Positions 12,177 to 24,025 of a stretch of DNA of 64,000 nucleotides are shown in pieces. Positions within the stretch are counted from its first letter, which is position 1. Each line of letters starts with the position of its first letter. The DNA is from Stachybotrys elegans. Its lineage: Eukaryota > Ascomycota > Sordariomycetes > Hypocreales > Stachybotryaceae. A program made the translations under genes and the position numbers. Location of the stretch: NCBI GenBank assembly GCA_020746835.1, contig JAGPNK010000012.1:1-64000 (forward strand), written 5' to 3'. The notes below the pieces were generated by a model. It was not told where the DNA came from. It saw only the letters and a list, made by a program, of their open reading frames with translations, and did no database searches.

Positions 12177-12960
12177 GCTATAAATTTAAATATTACTTTA
12201 AATATCTTAAAACCTTAGAGCTTTTTATTAACTTTTTTAACTATCTTTTCTATTTTCTATAGTTCCTTTAATAAATTAGTTTTATAGGCTTTTAAAGGTT
12301 AAGCTTTTATTTAAAACTTATAGATAAAATAATAAAGGAAAGTTACTATACTAAAGTAAATCTCTAGGTCTACTAATATTATTAATATATTTATTTTTAT
12401 AATTCTCTATATTTAGTCTTCTATTATACTTAGATCTAATATATCTATCCTAAAGCCTAGTAATCTAATTAATAGATATTTAATAAAAGACTTTATTAAA
12501 GATATTACTAGTCTTAGTCTTTTAAATAGCTTAAATATTAACTCTAAATATTATAGATAATCCTTAAATATATTACTAAATACTATAATATTATTAATAT
12601 ATACTTTAGTAAACTTATTATATAGCTTTAATTAGTAATTTATAAATCTCTAAATAAATAGTAGGCTATTATAAAAACCTATTAGTATTAAATATAATAC
12701 TTCTAGTCTATATAGACTAATTATAATATTTTAATCTTAATAGAACTTATAGATAAATAATTAATAGAAAAATCCTAAAGTATTAAAGATTAATATAAAC
12801 TTTTTCTCTTTTATTATTATAATTATTTCCTTTTATAATAAAATAGAGTAAATATTTAGAACTATAATCTTATTTAATTATTATAAATCTATAACTATTT
12901 AATCCTTTTTCTTACTCTATAATATATACTATATAATAAATACTAAATAATAAAATAGTA
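12177..12960 (-). pseudogene. Gypsy-X reverse transcriptase remnant
   Basis: Minus-strand fragments match Ty3/gypsy reverse transcriptase in order. A VIDL-QLNKI motif lies near 12866-12930, a FYNS-PFIQRF-like block near 12680, the catalytic-box equivalent YINNIIVFSN near 12570-12605 (the aspartates of Y-x-DD read as N, as RIP would give), and LLGFRVDILGLS near 12420-12470. The family makes cDNA from its own RNA. Many stops show it is dead. Confidence 0.8.
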
Positions 12961-13490
12961 TTAGCCTTATTATTTAGCTTAATTTGTTTAATATTTAAAT
13001 TTTATTATAAGTTTTATTAAAGAATTCTTTATTAATTATCCCTAGGGAATACAGTCTAGTAGTCTTTTTCTAATTTTATTATCCCTTAACTAGATTAATA
13101 TATAATTTATCTTTCTCTTTTATAGGGATTATATCTCTATTATACTATATATTATAACTTTTTACTAGCTCTATAAAGCTCTCTACCTACTATTAGTTAA
13201 TAGTATATATATATATTCTATTATCTATTATAACCTTTAGTATATTATCTAGCTTACTTACTTTCTATTTAGGGTATAATCTATTTATTTTATTAAATAC
13301 TTTATCTATTTAGTTCTTAATGGATTTTACTATTATATTTAGTATTTAATTAATATTTAATAAGCTAATAATATTATCTATTAGATTTTTTATTTTTAAT
13401 ATTATTAATACTATAATTCTTTATTTCTAAAATATAATAAAATAGCTTTTCTTATTTAAGTTATTAATCTATTTAATATAAGATTTTTAT

Positions 13491-13689
13491 GTATGGCTTA
13501 TAACGGTGCCCACCTATGGCTCGGCCACTCAGCCAGTCAGCTACCCTATACAGGCAGCCTAACAATGGCCTTATTGTTATTTCTCTCTACTATTTATAAC
13601 TGCATTGGTTGCCAGGGCACTAAACACTATCTCTACTATTTATTTACTCTCTACTACTTATACCCTATACTATACACTCTTTTCCTTAT
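13491..13689 (+). mobile_element. Retroposon A, 199 bp 5'-truncated copy
   Basis: Holds only the CCTTAT end of A. A perfect 14 bp duplication, TATAAGATTTTTAT, lies at 13477-13490 and 13690-13703. The copy begins just upstream of the AGCCAC/GTGGCT inverted repeat. It is little mutated by RIP, which leaves an accidental open frame from 13493 to 13708. Confidence 0.92.
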
Positions 13690-13703
13690 TATAAGATTTT
13701 TAT

Positions 13704-16330
13704 TTTAGCTTTATTAGCTTATTTATATTATTTACTACTATTATTTATTTAGTTTTCTAAATTATTCTTAGTATATTTATATTAAATATCTAGTTTATAA
13801 TACCTTATCTAGCTAATATAAATTAATATATTCTATTAGTATAGTATATATTAATAGTACTAATTCTAAAGAAAGTAATAGAAACCTTAGTTATTTAGTC
13901 TAGTTATACTTTAATTATATTTATAACTAATATTTAATAGTATATCTTTTTCTTTTTAAATACTATTTAAAATAGTATTTTTATACTATAATAACTATAG
14001 AGTACTATTATATACTGCTTTATTAATATATTAGTATTATATATATTTAGCTAGATATTACTAAGTAGTATATTAAGATTTTTAATTATTAATAATATAG
14101 ACTTTAATATTAAAATATATAGCTATATTTATTTCTCTAGCCTAACTAAAAATATAAAAGTTAAATTAAACTTTATTAATATATTATACTATACCTTTAA
14201 TAGCTTTAAGTAGCTTTAGCTTATTAGTTATAAAGTAAACTATATTCTTTAAGTATTATTTAATCTATTTTTAATTAACTAAAATATTAGAATACTTTAT
14301 ATTAATTTCTACTATTATTACTATATTCTAGTTATTAAAGCCTATATTAATTTTTATATAGTTATATTAATACTAGACATTAGCCTTATTTAGCCTTACT
14401 TTAATAACCTAATTAGTCTAGAATATTAAATTTATATTTTTATTATTTAATAAAATTATTATTACTATTTATATAATTTCTTTAGCTAATATTACTTTTT
14501 TTATTATATTTTTTAGATTATATATATTAAAGAAAATATACTTTATAAGCTATCTTTTATTATAAAACTCTTTATTATACTTTCTATATTTAATATATAT
14601 TATATATCTATTAAAGCTTTACTTTAGTAAATCTAAGGGTACTAAAGTATATAACCCTTTGGCTATAATATAGATAGAATTAGACTTATTATTAGTATTT
14701 ATTTTATAATCTTTATTATTAGCTTTAAACTTTTTACCTAATTTATATTTCTTATTAATTAGCTTTTTCTTTATTATAGTAATATTATTATTTTTAAATT
14801 AATAATAATTAAGTTTTTTATTACTTTACTATAGTAGACTTAGTTATTTTTCTATAATAGCTTAGCCTATTATTAAAAGATTTAAAATTATAGCTACTAA
14901 GTTTATTAAAAAAATTAACTATTATAATAAAATCTTTAGGGTATTTATTTATAATTATTACTATTTAACTAGCTTTAGTTTCTTTAGTTTTACTATGGTT
15001 TTTTATTTTAGCTTTAGTTATAGTACTATCTATTTTATAGATATTTATTATTAAACTTATTTTAATTAGGATTCTTATTATTATACTAATTTTATTTTTA
15101 GTATATATTGCTATTTAGGCTATTCTTTTCTTTAGTTATACTATATCTAAATAGCTTTTATTTCTTTTTATTTATTAATAGACCTTTAAAAGGCTTTTTT
15201 AGTAGGTATTTACTAAACCTAGACTTATAGTCTCTTTTTACTTATTACTTATCTTTAATATAAAATAACTATTTATTAAGTATAAAATTAAATAAAAGCT
15301 TTATAATTAGTTATTATAATATAAATATAATATAGTAATAAATCTAGGCTATTAACTAGTTATATTCTATAAATCCTATAGCTTTTACTACTTTTATTAA
15401 TTAGATTATCTATATAAAGATATCTTTGCCTTTTATAATATTATTATTTATAAAATATATCTTTAATAGCTTTTAAATAGTATCTATATAATTAAAATAA
15501 AACTACTTTTATAATATATTAATCTAATTATTAATAGATAGTTTAAATTTTTTTTATTAAGATTTTATACTAGATTTATTTACTATATTAAAGCTTTTTC
15601 TTTTAAAAACTAAATTATATTAAGTCTAATATAATCCTTTCTCTCTTATATTATAGTATTATCTCTAACTAAATTAGTAAATAGATTAATATTTTTTATA
15701 CTATATTAGTTCTAGCTCTATATATATCTTTCTTTTTAACTATAGTCTCTTATAGATTAAAATATTTAATATATATAATTTTTTAATTATCCTTAATTCT
15801 AAAAGTATATCCCTAGTTAAATACTTATAACTATTACTAAATTATCTAACTAAACTAAAGAAATTATCTAAAAATTATTTAGAACTATTTATTAGTAATA
15901 CTAATAGTTAAAATAGATATAGACTATATTAGATTTTAGGTTTACTATACCTTAGGCTATATCTACCCTTATAGATCTATAGACACTATATCTATTATAT
16001 TAGATATAGTAGGCATTTTAGTTAATATTATTTTAACCCTTTTATTATATAGAGATAAGCTTATAGATAATCTATCTAATCCTTAGCCATTTAAACTAAT
16101 CTAGATAGAAAACTATTATTATAGAGTAAAAAAGATAGAAATTTATAGGCTAAAGATAGAATTTTATAGACTATATATAGAACCTTAATTTAATAAATAG
16201 AGCTTATTAAGTAGAGACTGCCTATCTATTCTTTCTAATAATTAGCTAGTAGGATTAGTCTCTATTATACTTTTTCTATTAGTAATTAAACTTATTAATA
16301 AATATACTAATATTTACTTAGCTATTATAT
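13704..16330 (-). pseudogene. Gypsy-X gag and upstream pol remnant
   Basis: Sequence upstream of the reverse transcriptase on the minus strand. It is shared with 26864-27559, 28991-29464, 30795-30849, 31048-31490 and 32396-32480 of the second copy. By position it should hold capsid (gag) and protease. I could not read a zinc knuckle or a protease active site, so no domain is claimed. RIP stops occur throughout. Confidence 0.5.
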
Positions 16331-16375
16331 TAAATATTAGTTAAAACTAAAATATAACTTCTAATATAACCATTA

Positions 16376-17146
16376 GCAACACTACTATTAGATAAGCAAA
16401 ACTATAACTATAGCTTAAAAATCTACTAACAGCTTATATTAATGGCTTAAAGAAGACTACTTAGAAAGACTCACCTTAATAATAATATTATCAGAGATAT
16501 AAATAGAGGTAACAGCCAGGGCTACCATAGTTACTTATATAGCTATATTTATATTACTATTTGATTCTATAATAATATCAATTTTAGCAGACTAGATTTA
16601 AGTAATATAAATAAGGAATTCTTCTCTTTTAAGCTAGGGACTTAAGGGCTTTATATAGCTAGAGGCTAAATAAGCTTTTCTCTATTAGCAGCCTAAAGTA
16701 ATATTATAGGCTTTTCTAGCACAACCTTATAGTTACAGTCAGTTAAAGCTTTCCATTAGTATTCCTAGTAGCACTCTCCTTCTAGATATAGATTACAATA
16801 AGGCTTCTATAGCATAACCTTATTTAATAAATTAACTAAAGCTTTCTAGCTAGACACTATTAGTTAGAGCCTTCTATCTAGTCTAACCCTACTCTAACCC
16901 TCTATATATCTTAATATCCTATTATATTATATATTTATATATATATAGCTTATAATAAAGTTATAGCCACCTATAGCTCAGCCACTTAGCTAGTTAGCTA
17001 CCCTATATAGATAGTTTAATAATAGCCTTATTATTATTTTTCTCTACTATTTATAACTATATTAGTTACTAAAGTACTAATTACTATCTCTACTATTTAT
17101 TTACTCTTTACTACTTATACTCTATACTATATACTCTTTTCCTTAT
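16376..17146 (+). mobile_element. Retroposon A, 3' two-thirds
   Basis: Starts inside A and runs to CCTTAT at 17146. It shares with the copy at 25480 an extra stretch of roughly 60 bp (near 16380-16460, and near 26100-26160 in the other copy) not seen in most A copies. No duplication was found. It may be the continuation of the fragment at 4086-4373. Confidence 0.7.
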
Positions 17147-17519
17147 TATACTCCTTTTTAATACTAAAATAATAATAGATATCTCTAACTCTAATATAAA
17201 AAAATAATTAGATTTATTAAAAATCTTACTCTCCTTTTTTAATAAAGATCTATTATTACTAGAATTAATATCTATTATAAATATAATACTAATATACTAA
17301 GCTTTTTTAGTACTAAAAGAGAAAATATAATATATAATTATAAAATATAAATTCTACTATTTATTATTAATCCTATAATAATATAAACTATTACTAGTAT
17401 TACTATAATATATTACCTTTCTATTTAAATTAATCTATATATTAATAGTATAGAATTAAAGAATATTATTAACTCTAAGATACTAAATCTAATCTAGTAA
17501 AATATATTACTTTTACTTT
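17147..17519. other. Unclassified RIP-degraded stretch before an LTR-like segment
   Basis: AT-rich, with stops. By position it could be the 3' end of the element whose LTR-like sequence follows, but no motif supports this. Confidence 0.3.
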
Positions 17520-17655
17520 TTATTAATTATTATAGAGTAAATAAGTTAGTAGATAGATTAATTAGTAGGGTTAGATAGATATACTATTAAATAGATAGCC
17601 CTACTATTTATAGACTTAGCTTAATTAATTAATTATCTAATATATCTAATATATA
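17520..17655 (+). repeat. Copia-like LTR remnant W, first copy
   Basis: Shares a segment of about 130 bp, in inverse orientation, with 24489-24660, including TTATAGAGTAAATAAGTTAG and the GATAGCCCTACTAT block. In the other copy a purine tract AAGGAGGG precedes it, as at the start of a 3' LTR. Cut by an A fragment at 17656. The Ty1/copia label is a guess from the LTR layout. Confidence 0.35.
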
Positions 17656-17766
17656 ATAAGAAAAAGAGTATATAGTATAGAGTATAAATAGAAAAGAGTA
17701 AATAAATAGTAAAGATAGTATTTAGTGCCCTAGTAATTAATATAGTTATAAATAATAAAGAGAAAT
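17656..17766 (-). mobile_element. Retroposon A, about 110 bp 3'-end fragment
   Basis: Starts at ATAAGAAAAAG and follows the CCTTAT end of A until a TA dinucleotide run at 17765-17787. No clean duplication was found. Confidence 0.65.
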
Positions 17767-17787
17767 ATATATATATATATATATATT
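17765..17787. repeat. TA dinucleotide run
   Basis: About 11 TA units at the junction between two A fragments of opposite orientation. Confidence 0.8.
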
Positions 17788-18018
17788 TACAAGCCTATTA
17801 TATTATATACCTATATATATATAGCTTATAATAGTACTTATAGCCACCTATAGCTTAGTCACTTAGCTAGTTAGCTACTCTATATACCTAATAATAGTCT
17901 TATTATTCTTTTTCTTTACTATTTATAACTATATTAATTACTAGGGCACTAGGCACTATCTCTACTATTTATTTACTTTTTACTATTTATACCCTATATT
18001 ATATACTCTTTTCTTTAT
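17788..18018 (+). mobile_element. Retroposon A, 3'-end fragment, inverted relative to neighbours
   Basis: Carries the CATCCC-to-CCTTAT portion in plus orientation, ending TTTCTTTAT. It sits between two minus-strand A pieces, so it breaks up a minus-strand copy, but no matching duplication is seen. Confidence 0.65.
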
Positions 18019-18934
18019 TATATAAGATTACTATTACTTTAGGCTACTAATAAAGAAAAGTTTATTCTATAGTCTATAGCTATATAAAGCCCTTAACGCT
18101 CTAGCTTAAAAGAAAAGAATTCCTTATTTATATTTTATACTTTACTTATATTTATATTCTATAAAATAAATAATAATTTATAAACTATAGCTACTATTTC
18201 TATTTATATTCTTAATAATATTATTATTAAAGTAAGTCCTTCTAAATTGTCTTTTCTAAGCTATTTAATAATAGTATTATAAATTGTCTAAAAATAGAAT
18301 GATTTTTATATATAACTTTTATATAGTAATTCTTATAAGGAATTATATTTAAAGCCTAGAAAAAGAAATAAAAAAGGGATAAAAGACTAAAGAGAAGGCT
18401 AGATATGAAGACTAATTATATTAATAGTAAAAGTAAATAGATAGAGCACTAGTATAATTAGCTTGGTTTTTTAATTAGGGTTTTTAGTCAGTTTTTTAAA
18501 TTAGTTTTTAAATTAATTACTTTTACTATTAAATTATATATTTAATGCCTCTATAACATAATATTATAGAGAGCTATCTAAGAAGAGTTAGATAAATAAT
18601 ATATAATAGACTATAGTAGCCAAAGTATAAGTAATATATTAAAAGCCATAGTTATATATAGAAAGTACTATATAATACATTAGAAGCTATAGTTATATAT
18701 AGAAACTATATACTAAACTATAAAGGAACTATAGTTATATAAGAAGGTTAATATACACTATAAAGAAGCTATAGCTATATAAAAAGACATATAATATAAA
18801 GAAGCTATAGAGAAAGTATATAATATAGAGAACCTACTTAATTAGTAATAGTATATAGAAATAGATCTAGAGTAAGCTAGAAAAGATAGTAAAAAAAAAC
18901 AGTATAAGCCTTTTAAACCTTATACTTAGAAAGG
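18019..18934 (-). mobile_element. Retroposon A, 5' portion
   Basis: Minus-strand A from the middle (ATAAGATTACTATTAC) to the CCCTCC end, which reads TTAGAAAGG here. It could complete the fragment at 17656-17766. Confidence 0.7.
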
Positions 18935-19776
18935 ATTTATATTTTATAAAATAAATAATAATTTATAAACTATAGTAAAGAGATAAAATCCCTTTATACT
19001 AGTAGCTATAGTAGCTCTAGCTACTATTTCTATTTATATTTCTAATAATATTATTATTAACGTAAGTCTTTCTAAACAGTCTTTTAATAATTATATTACT
19101 CATAGTCTAGAATATAATAAAATAACTTTTATATACTCTTAGTATATAGCAATTTTAATAAGAAATTATAGCTAAAGCCTAGAAATAAAAGCAAAAGAAA
19201 GGGCCCTAGACTATTTAAGAGACTAATAATAAAGACTAACTAGATTAACAATAGCTATAAATAGATATAGGGCTATAGAGATATATAGCTTACTTTAGGA
19301 GCTAGAGATAGAGTTACTTTAAAAGAGCTCTCTTAACTTAGTTTTTTAATTAGGGGTTATAATTAGTTTTTTAGATTAGTTTTTTTAGATTAGTTTTTAA
19401 ATTAATTACTTTAACTGCTTTCTTATTAAATTATATATCCAGTACCTCTATAATATAATATTTAATTAAATACCAATACTATTATAAAGAGAATAAACTA
19501 TAATAGCTAAAGCGCTTAGAGAGTCAGTCTATATATACTAGACTAAGCAATATATTAAAAGCTATAGTTATATATAAAAGCTATATATATACTATAAAGA
19601 AGCTATATCTATATAAGAAGGAATGTAATATAAATGAGCTATAGGGGAAGCTAGGCATATATAATGTAGAGAACCTACTTAGTTAGTAATAGTATATAGA
19701 AATAGGTCCAGGGTAAGCTAGAAAAGAGAGTAAAAAAAAACAGTATAAGCCTTTTAAATCTTATACTTAGAAAGGG
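18935..19776 (-). mobile_element. Retroposon A, partial copy in tandem with the previous one
   Basis: Begins with a stretch of about 40 bp (ATAAAATAAATAATAATTT) that also occurs near 18160 in the previous copy, and runs to the CCCTCC end at 19776. The two 5' portions therefore lie head to tail. Confidence 0.7.
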
Positions 19777-19860
19777 AAAAAGAGTATATTATATAGAGTA
19801 TAAATAGTAAAGAGTAAATAAATAATAAAGATAATATTTAATATCTTAGTAATTAATATA
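19777..19860 (-). mobile_element. Retroposon A, 84 bp 3'-end fragment
   Basis: Starts within the terminal AAAAAGAGTATAT motif and ends where another A end begins at 19861. Confidence 0.6.
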
Positions 19861-20047
19861 ATAAGGAAAAGAGTATGTAGTGTAGGGTATAAGCAGTAGA
19901 GAGCAAATAAACAGTAGAGGTAGTACCTAGTGCCTTAGTAATTAATATAGTTATAAATAGTAAAGAGAAATAATAATAGAGTTATTATTAAAACAATAGC
20001 TAACTAGCTAAATGAATAAGCTATAAATAGTTATAAATACTATTATA
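19861..20047 (-). mobile_element. Retroposon A, 187 bp 3'-end fragment
   Basis: Starts ATAAGGAAAAGAGTATGTAG and is cut at 20048 by the next copy. It keeps more TpG and CpA than its neighbours. Confidence 0.65.
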
Positions 20048-21162
20048 ATAAGGAAAAGAGTATATAGTATAGAATATAAATAGTAAAAAGTAAATAAATA
20101 GTAGAGATAGTATTTAATACCTTAGTAACTAATATAGTTATAAATAGTAAAGAGAAATATAAAGAGTGCTATAATATTAATAGAAAGCTTTAATAATACT
20201 AGAAAAGTCTATAACTATAACTATATAAGGTTACTATTACTTTAGACTACTAATAAAGAAAAGCTTATTCTATAATCTATAGCTATATAAAGCCCTTAGG
20301 CCTATAGCTTAAAAGAGATAAATTTATTATCTATATTTTACTATCTACTTATACTAGTTAAAATATAAGTAAATAATACCTATATCTATAATAATATAAT
20401 AAAGAGATTAAATCTGTTTATTATTCTAGTAGCTATAGTAGCCTTAGCTATTACTATTACTAATATTAGTAAAGTTATTTATAAGGTAAGTTACTCTAAG
20501 AGATCTAATAATAGTATTACTAATAGTATATAATAAAATGATTTTTACTATCTTATGTTTTTTTAAAGCCCTAGAGCTATATAAGAAATAGTAGGGTAAA
20601 AAGAGTAAGAAAGCCTAACTTACTAATAATAAGCCCTTGAGTAGTAAAATTAAGCTAATAAAAAGAGAATAGCTAGCTTGGTTTTTTAATATAAGTTTTT
20701 AATTAGTTTTTTAGTTTAGTTATTAAATTAATTACATTTGCTATCTTTAAATTATATACCTAATGCCCCTATAATATAACTATATTGCTTATTAGTACTT
20801 ACTATAGCTTAATATTATTTAATTAAATGCTAATACTATTATAGAGAGCTATCCTTAGATATAGTTAAAGATAGAAGAGGTTAGTAGAGGCTATAGTAAT
20901 ATAAGGGCAAACTAAGTAATGTATTAGAAGCTATAGTTATATGTGAAAGGTACTATATAATGTATTGAAAGCTATAGTTATATATAGAAGGCTATAAAGG
21001 AAGCTATAAAGAAGTATATAATGCTAAGGAGCTATAGAGAAAGCATATAATATAGAGAACCTGCTTAGTCAGTAATAAAATATAGAAATTAGTCTAGGGT
21101 AAGCTAGAAAAGATAGTAAAAAAGAAATAGTATAAGCCTTTTAAACCTTATACTTAGGAGGG
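20048..21162 (-). mobile_element. Retroposon A, near-complete copy
   Basis: Both ends are present (ATAAGGAAAAG and TTAGGAGGG), but part of the segment next to the 3' end is shortened. It is the innermost of three A ends stacked at 19777, 19861 and 20048. Confidence 0.75.
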
Positions 21163-21795
21163 ATAGTCCTTATATATATTACTAAATACTATAATATTAT
21201 TAATATATACCTTAATAAATTTATTATAAGGCTTCAGTTAGTAGTCTATAAATCTCTAAGTAAATAGTAGGCTATTATAAAAATCTATTAGTATTATATA
21301 TAATATTTTTAATCTATATAGACTAATAATAATATTCTAATTCTAATAAGACTTATAGATAGATAATTAATAGAAAAATCCTAAAGTATTAAAAATTAAT
21401 ATAAACTTCTTTTCTTTTATTATTATAATTATCTCTTTCTATAATAAAATAAAATAAATATCTAGAACTACTATTTCATTTAACTATTATAGATTTATAA
21501 CTATTTAATTTATTTTTTTATTCTAAGATTTATACTAAATAATAAATACTAAATAATAAAATAATATTAGTCTTACTATCTAGCTTAATTTATTTAATGC
21601 TTAAAGTTTATTATATATTTTATTAATAAATTCTCTATTAACTATTCTAAAGAAATATAGTCTAGTAATTCTTTTTTAGTTTTATTATTTCTTAACTAAA
21701 TTAATATATAACTTATCTTTTTTTTCTATAGGAATTATTTCTCCATTATATTATATATTATATTTTTTATTAGCTTTATAAAGCCTTTTATTCTA
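21163..21795 (-). pseudogene. Gypsy-X fragment 3, reverse transcriptase part
   Basis: Matches the minus-strand Gypsy-X reverse transcriptase region from about 12550 to 13170 in the same orientation, including the block around the YINNIIVF position. It is bounded by A copies on both sides, and the rest of the element is missing. Confidence 0.75.
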
Positions 21796-22047
21796 AGGCT
21801 AGCTTAACATCCCGTTACATTATATACCTATACATATATAGCTTATAATAGTATAAGTTATAGCTATCTATAGCTTAGCCACTTAGCTAGTTAGCCACTC
21901 TATATATAAAGGCAGTCTAATAATGGCCTTATTATTATTTCTCTCTACTATTTATAACTATATTAGTTACTAGGGTACTAAATACTATCTCTACTGTTTA
22001 TTTACTTTCTACTATTTATACTCTATACTATATATTCTTTTTCTTAT
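21796..22047 (+). mobile_element. Retroposon A, 252 bp 3'-end copy
   Basis: Begins AGGCTAGCTTAACATCCCG and ends TTCTTAT. The flanks share only TATTCTA, so a duplication is doubtful. It sits at the join of the Gypsy-X fragment and the hAT remnant. Confidence 0.7.
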
Positions 22048-22798
22048 TATTCTATATTTAATTCTTTTTAGATTTAAAAGGCCCTTTAAATTATATCTAT
22101 AAAAATATATATAATCTAGAGTATAAAAGCTTTTTATTTCTAATTTAGAATGGCTAGAAATTAAAGAATTAAAAAAGATTTTCTATATTCTTTTACAGCC
22201 TTTTATAAAGCTATAGAGGCAAATTTATACTACTATTTAAAAAAGTCTATTATATATATATATTATATATAATAGACTAGAAGAGCTTTAAGTTAAATAC
22301 TTAGACCTTTTAAAAGAAAAAGAAAATATAAGTAAACCCCTAATCTTTATATATATATATATATACTAACTTATATATTAGAATATCTTTTATAAGAGTC
22401 TTTATAAAGCTATAGAGAAAGGGCTTATTAAGTTAACTAAATATTTTCCTAAAAAGTTAAAAAAGGAATATTTAAATACTTATAAGCCCTATATCTTAGC
22501 TATTATATTAAACCCTAGGCTTAAACTATTACATTTTAAGCCTAGAAATATACTAGATCATTATACTAATATTTATCAAGATATTCAATAGCTATTTAAA
22601 AAGGAATACTATAGGTAAGTTATATTCTTTTATTTAAAGCTTTAAAGTTATAAAGAAAATAGATTACTAATATATTATAGACTAAAAAACAAAATATCTT
22701 CTAATTTAAAAGACTTAGAGTCTTCTAAAGAAAAGTTATCTAATTTTAAAAAGAATTTATATTTAACTTCTTCTATTAAAAAAGAAGAAACTACTATA

Positions 22799-22857
22799 AT
22801 AAGGAAAAGAGTGTGCAGTATAGGGTATAAGCAGTAGAGAGTAAATAAACAGTAGAT
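22799..22857 (-). mobile_element. Retroposon A, 59 bp 3'-end fragment in hAT
   Basis: Only ATAAGGAAAAGAGTGTGCAG and the following 39 bp of the A terminus, then unrelated sequence with a TA run. It is the shortest A piece seen, hardly mutated, and it interrupts the hAT frame. No clear duplication. Confidence 0.7.
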
Positions 22858-22905
22858 ATAGTATAAGGTATATGTATATATATATATATATATTATCTTT
22901 ATATA
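22858..22905. repeat. TA dinucleotide run beside the A fragment
   Basis: GTATATGTATATATATATAT and further TA units lie between the A fragment and the resumption of hAT sequence. It may be part of the rearranged insertion junction. Confidence 0.6.
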
Positions 22906-23180
22906 CTAATTCTTTTATAGAAAGATTTTTTAGAATACTAGAAATTAAATTCCTCTCGATTCCCTATATTATCTATATTAGCTAGAAGATATCTAGCTAT
23001 TCTAGCAACTTCTACTGCTATAGAAGAGGCCTTTTCTATTAGTAATAATATTATTACTAAGCTTAGAAATTAACTAGACCTTTCTATAGTTAAGCAGTTA
23101 GTTCTTTTAAAAAGCTAGGATAAAAATATAGAGAAATTAGAAAAGGATTTAATAGATAAAATTATAGAGAGTTAATAACT

Positions 23181-23655
23181 CTCTATAGTTTTTTTCCTCC
23201 TAAATAAGAGATTAAACTATTTAAAAATAAAGATTTATTCTATATATTTATATATAGTTTATTCTTTATATTCTTTCTATTTATTATTAATATTTATATT
23301 AATAATAATTAGAAGAATAGAGTATTTATTTTATATTTATATTCTTTTTATTTCTATTATTATTCTTTAGCTTATGTAAGTACTAAAGTTTAAAGAATAT
23401 ATATTTTAAATTTTATTTTATATAAAAATATATAGTTATTATTCTTCACTTTAAAATACTATATAAGTTTAAAATAATAATACAAATAAAGAAATATTAT
23501 ATAAAATATATTATAAATACTACTATTTTTCTTTTTATTATAATATAAACTATTACTAATAATAAAGGAATTAAAAGAAAGACTATATATACTTATATAT
23601 ATTATAAATTTATATAATTTATTTACTATATAACTTAAATAACTTAATATATATA
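23181..23655. other. hAT downstream region, no gene
   Basis: RIP-degraded sequence after the hAT stop region. An open stretch on the minus strand at 23459-23701 is a low-complexity Tyr/Ile/Leu/Ser frame running into an A copy; I do not regard it as a gene. Confidence 0.4.
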
Positions 23656-23867
23656 ATAAGGAAAAGAATATATAGTATAGAGTATAAGTAGTAGAAAGCA
23701 AATAAATAGTAAAGGTAGTGCCTAGTGCCCTAGTAATTAATATAGTTATAAATAGTAGAGAAAAACAATAATAAGGCTATTATTAGGCATATAGAGTAGC
23801 TAACTGGCTGAGTGGCCGAGCTATAGGTGGCTATAAGCACTATTATAAGCCACACTGAGCTTAACTA
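23656..23867 (-). mobile_element. Retroposon A, 212 bp 5'-truncated copy
   Basis: CCTTAT end on the minus strand, flanked by AACTTAATATATA at 23643-23655 and 23868-23880, a perfect 13 bp duplication. As in other short copies, the break lies a little beyond the AGCCAC/GTGGCT hairpin. Confidence 0.85.
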
Positions 23868-23875
23868 AACTTAAT

Positions 23876-24015
23876 ATATATATATATATTTATTAAAATA
23901 TTTACTATTATAAATAAGTATTAGTATTAGTAAAAATACTAATATACTATTAGTATTAGTATTACTATTACTATTAGTACTTAAAATTAGTATTAATATT
24001 ACTATTAGTATTAAA
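23876..24015. repeat. TA run and ATTAGT-type microsatellite
   Basis: A TA run followed by irregular AGTATT/ATTAGT and ACTATT units on both strands. These make short palindromic stretches, for example TTAGTATTAGT against ACTAATAC. It lies between two A pieces of opposite orientation. Confidence 0.7.
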
Positions 24016-24025
24016 TACACTCTTT

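Larger units (their letters stand above)
4374..16375 (-). mobile_element. Gypsy-X copy 1 (Ty3/gypsy), about 9.2 kb without inserts
   Basis: A degenerate Ty3/gypsy retrotransposon read on the minus strand, in the order gag-like region, reverse transcriptase, RNase H region, integrase, extra 3' region, LTR-like end. It is interrupted by A copies at 4607-6001, 10920-12163 and 13491-13689, all with duplications. Order and net size agree with the plus-strand copy at 26864-53700. The 5' end near 16375 joins a partial A copy and has no visible LTR. Confidence 0.8.
22048..23180 (+). pseudogene. hAT-family transposase remnant, 5' truncated
   Basis: Plus-strand broken frame. Early fragments resemble the central part of hAT transposases (FKLY-KYI, then EWLEIKELKKI near 22150). 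Next come LIKLTKYFPKKLKKEYL and YILAIILNPRLKLLHF near 22430-22540. After the interruption at 22799-22910 comes the C-terminal dimerisation segment near 22930-23160, with YWKLNS-RFPI, ARRYLAI, ATSTAIEEAFSISNNIITK and VKQLVLLKSWDKN. The N-terminal BED finger and terminal inverted repeats are missing or unreadable. hAT enzymes cut and paste DNA elements; this copy is inactivated by stops and an A fragment. Confidence 0.85.

Noticed and set aside
23459..23701. 80-codon open frame on the minus strand
   Set aside because: Low-complexity Tyr/Leu/Ile/Ser frame crossing from hAT flank into an A copy. Not conserved elsewhere.
17765..24015. CRISPR-like or satellite arrays at the TA and ATTAGT runs
   Set aside because: These are simple microsatellites without spaced identical repeats.
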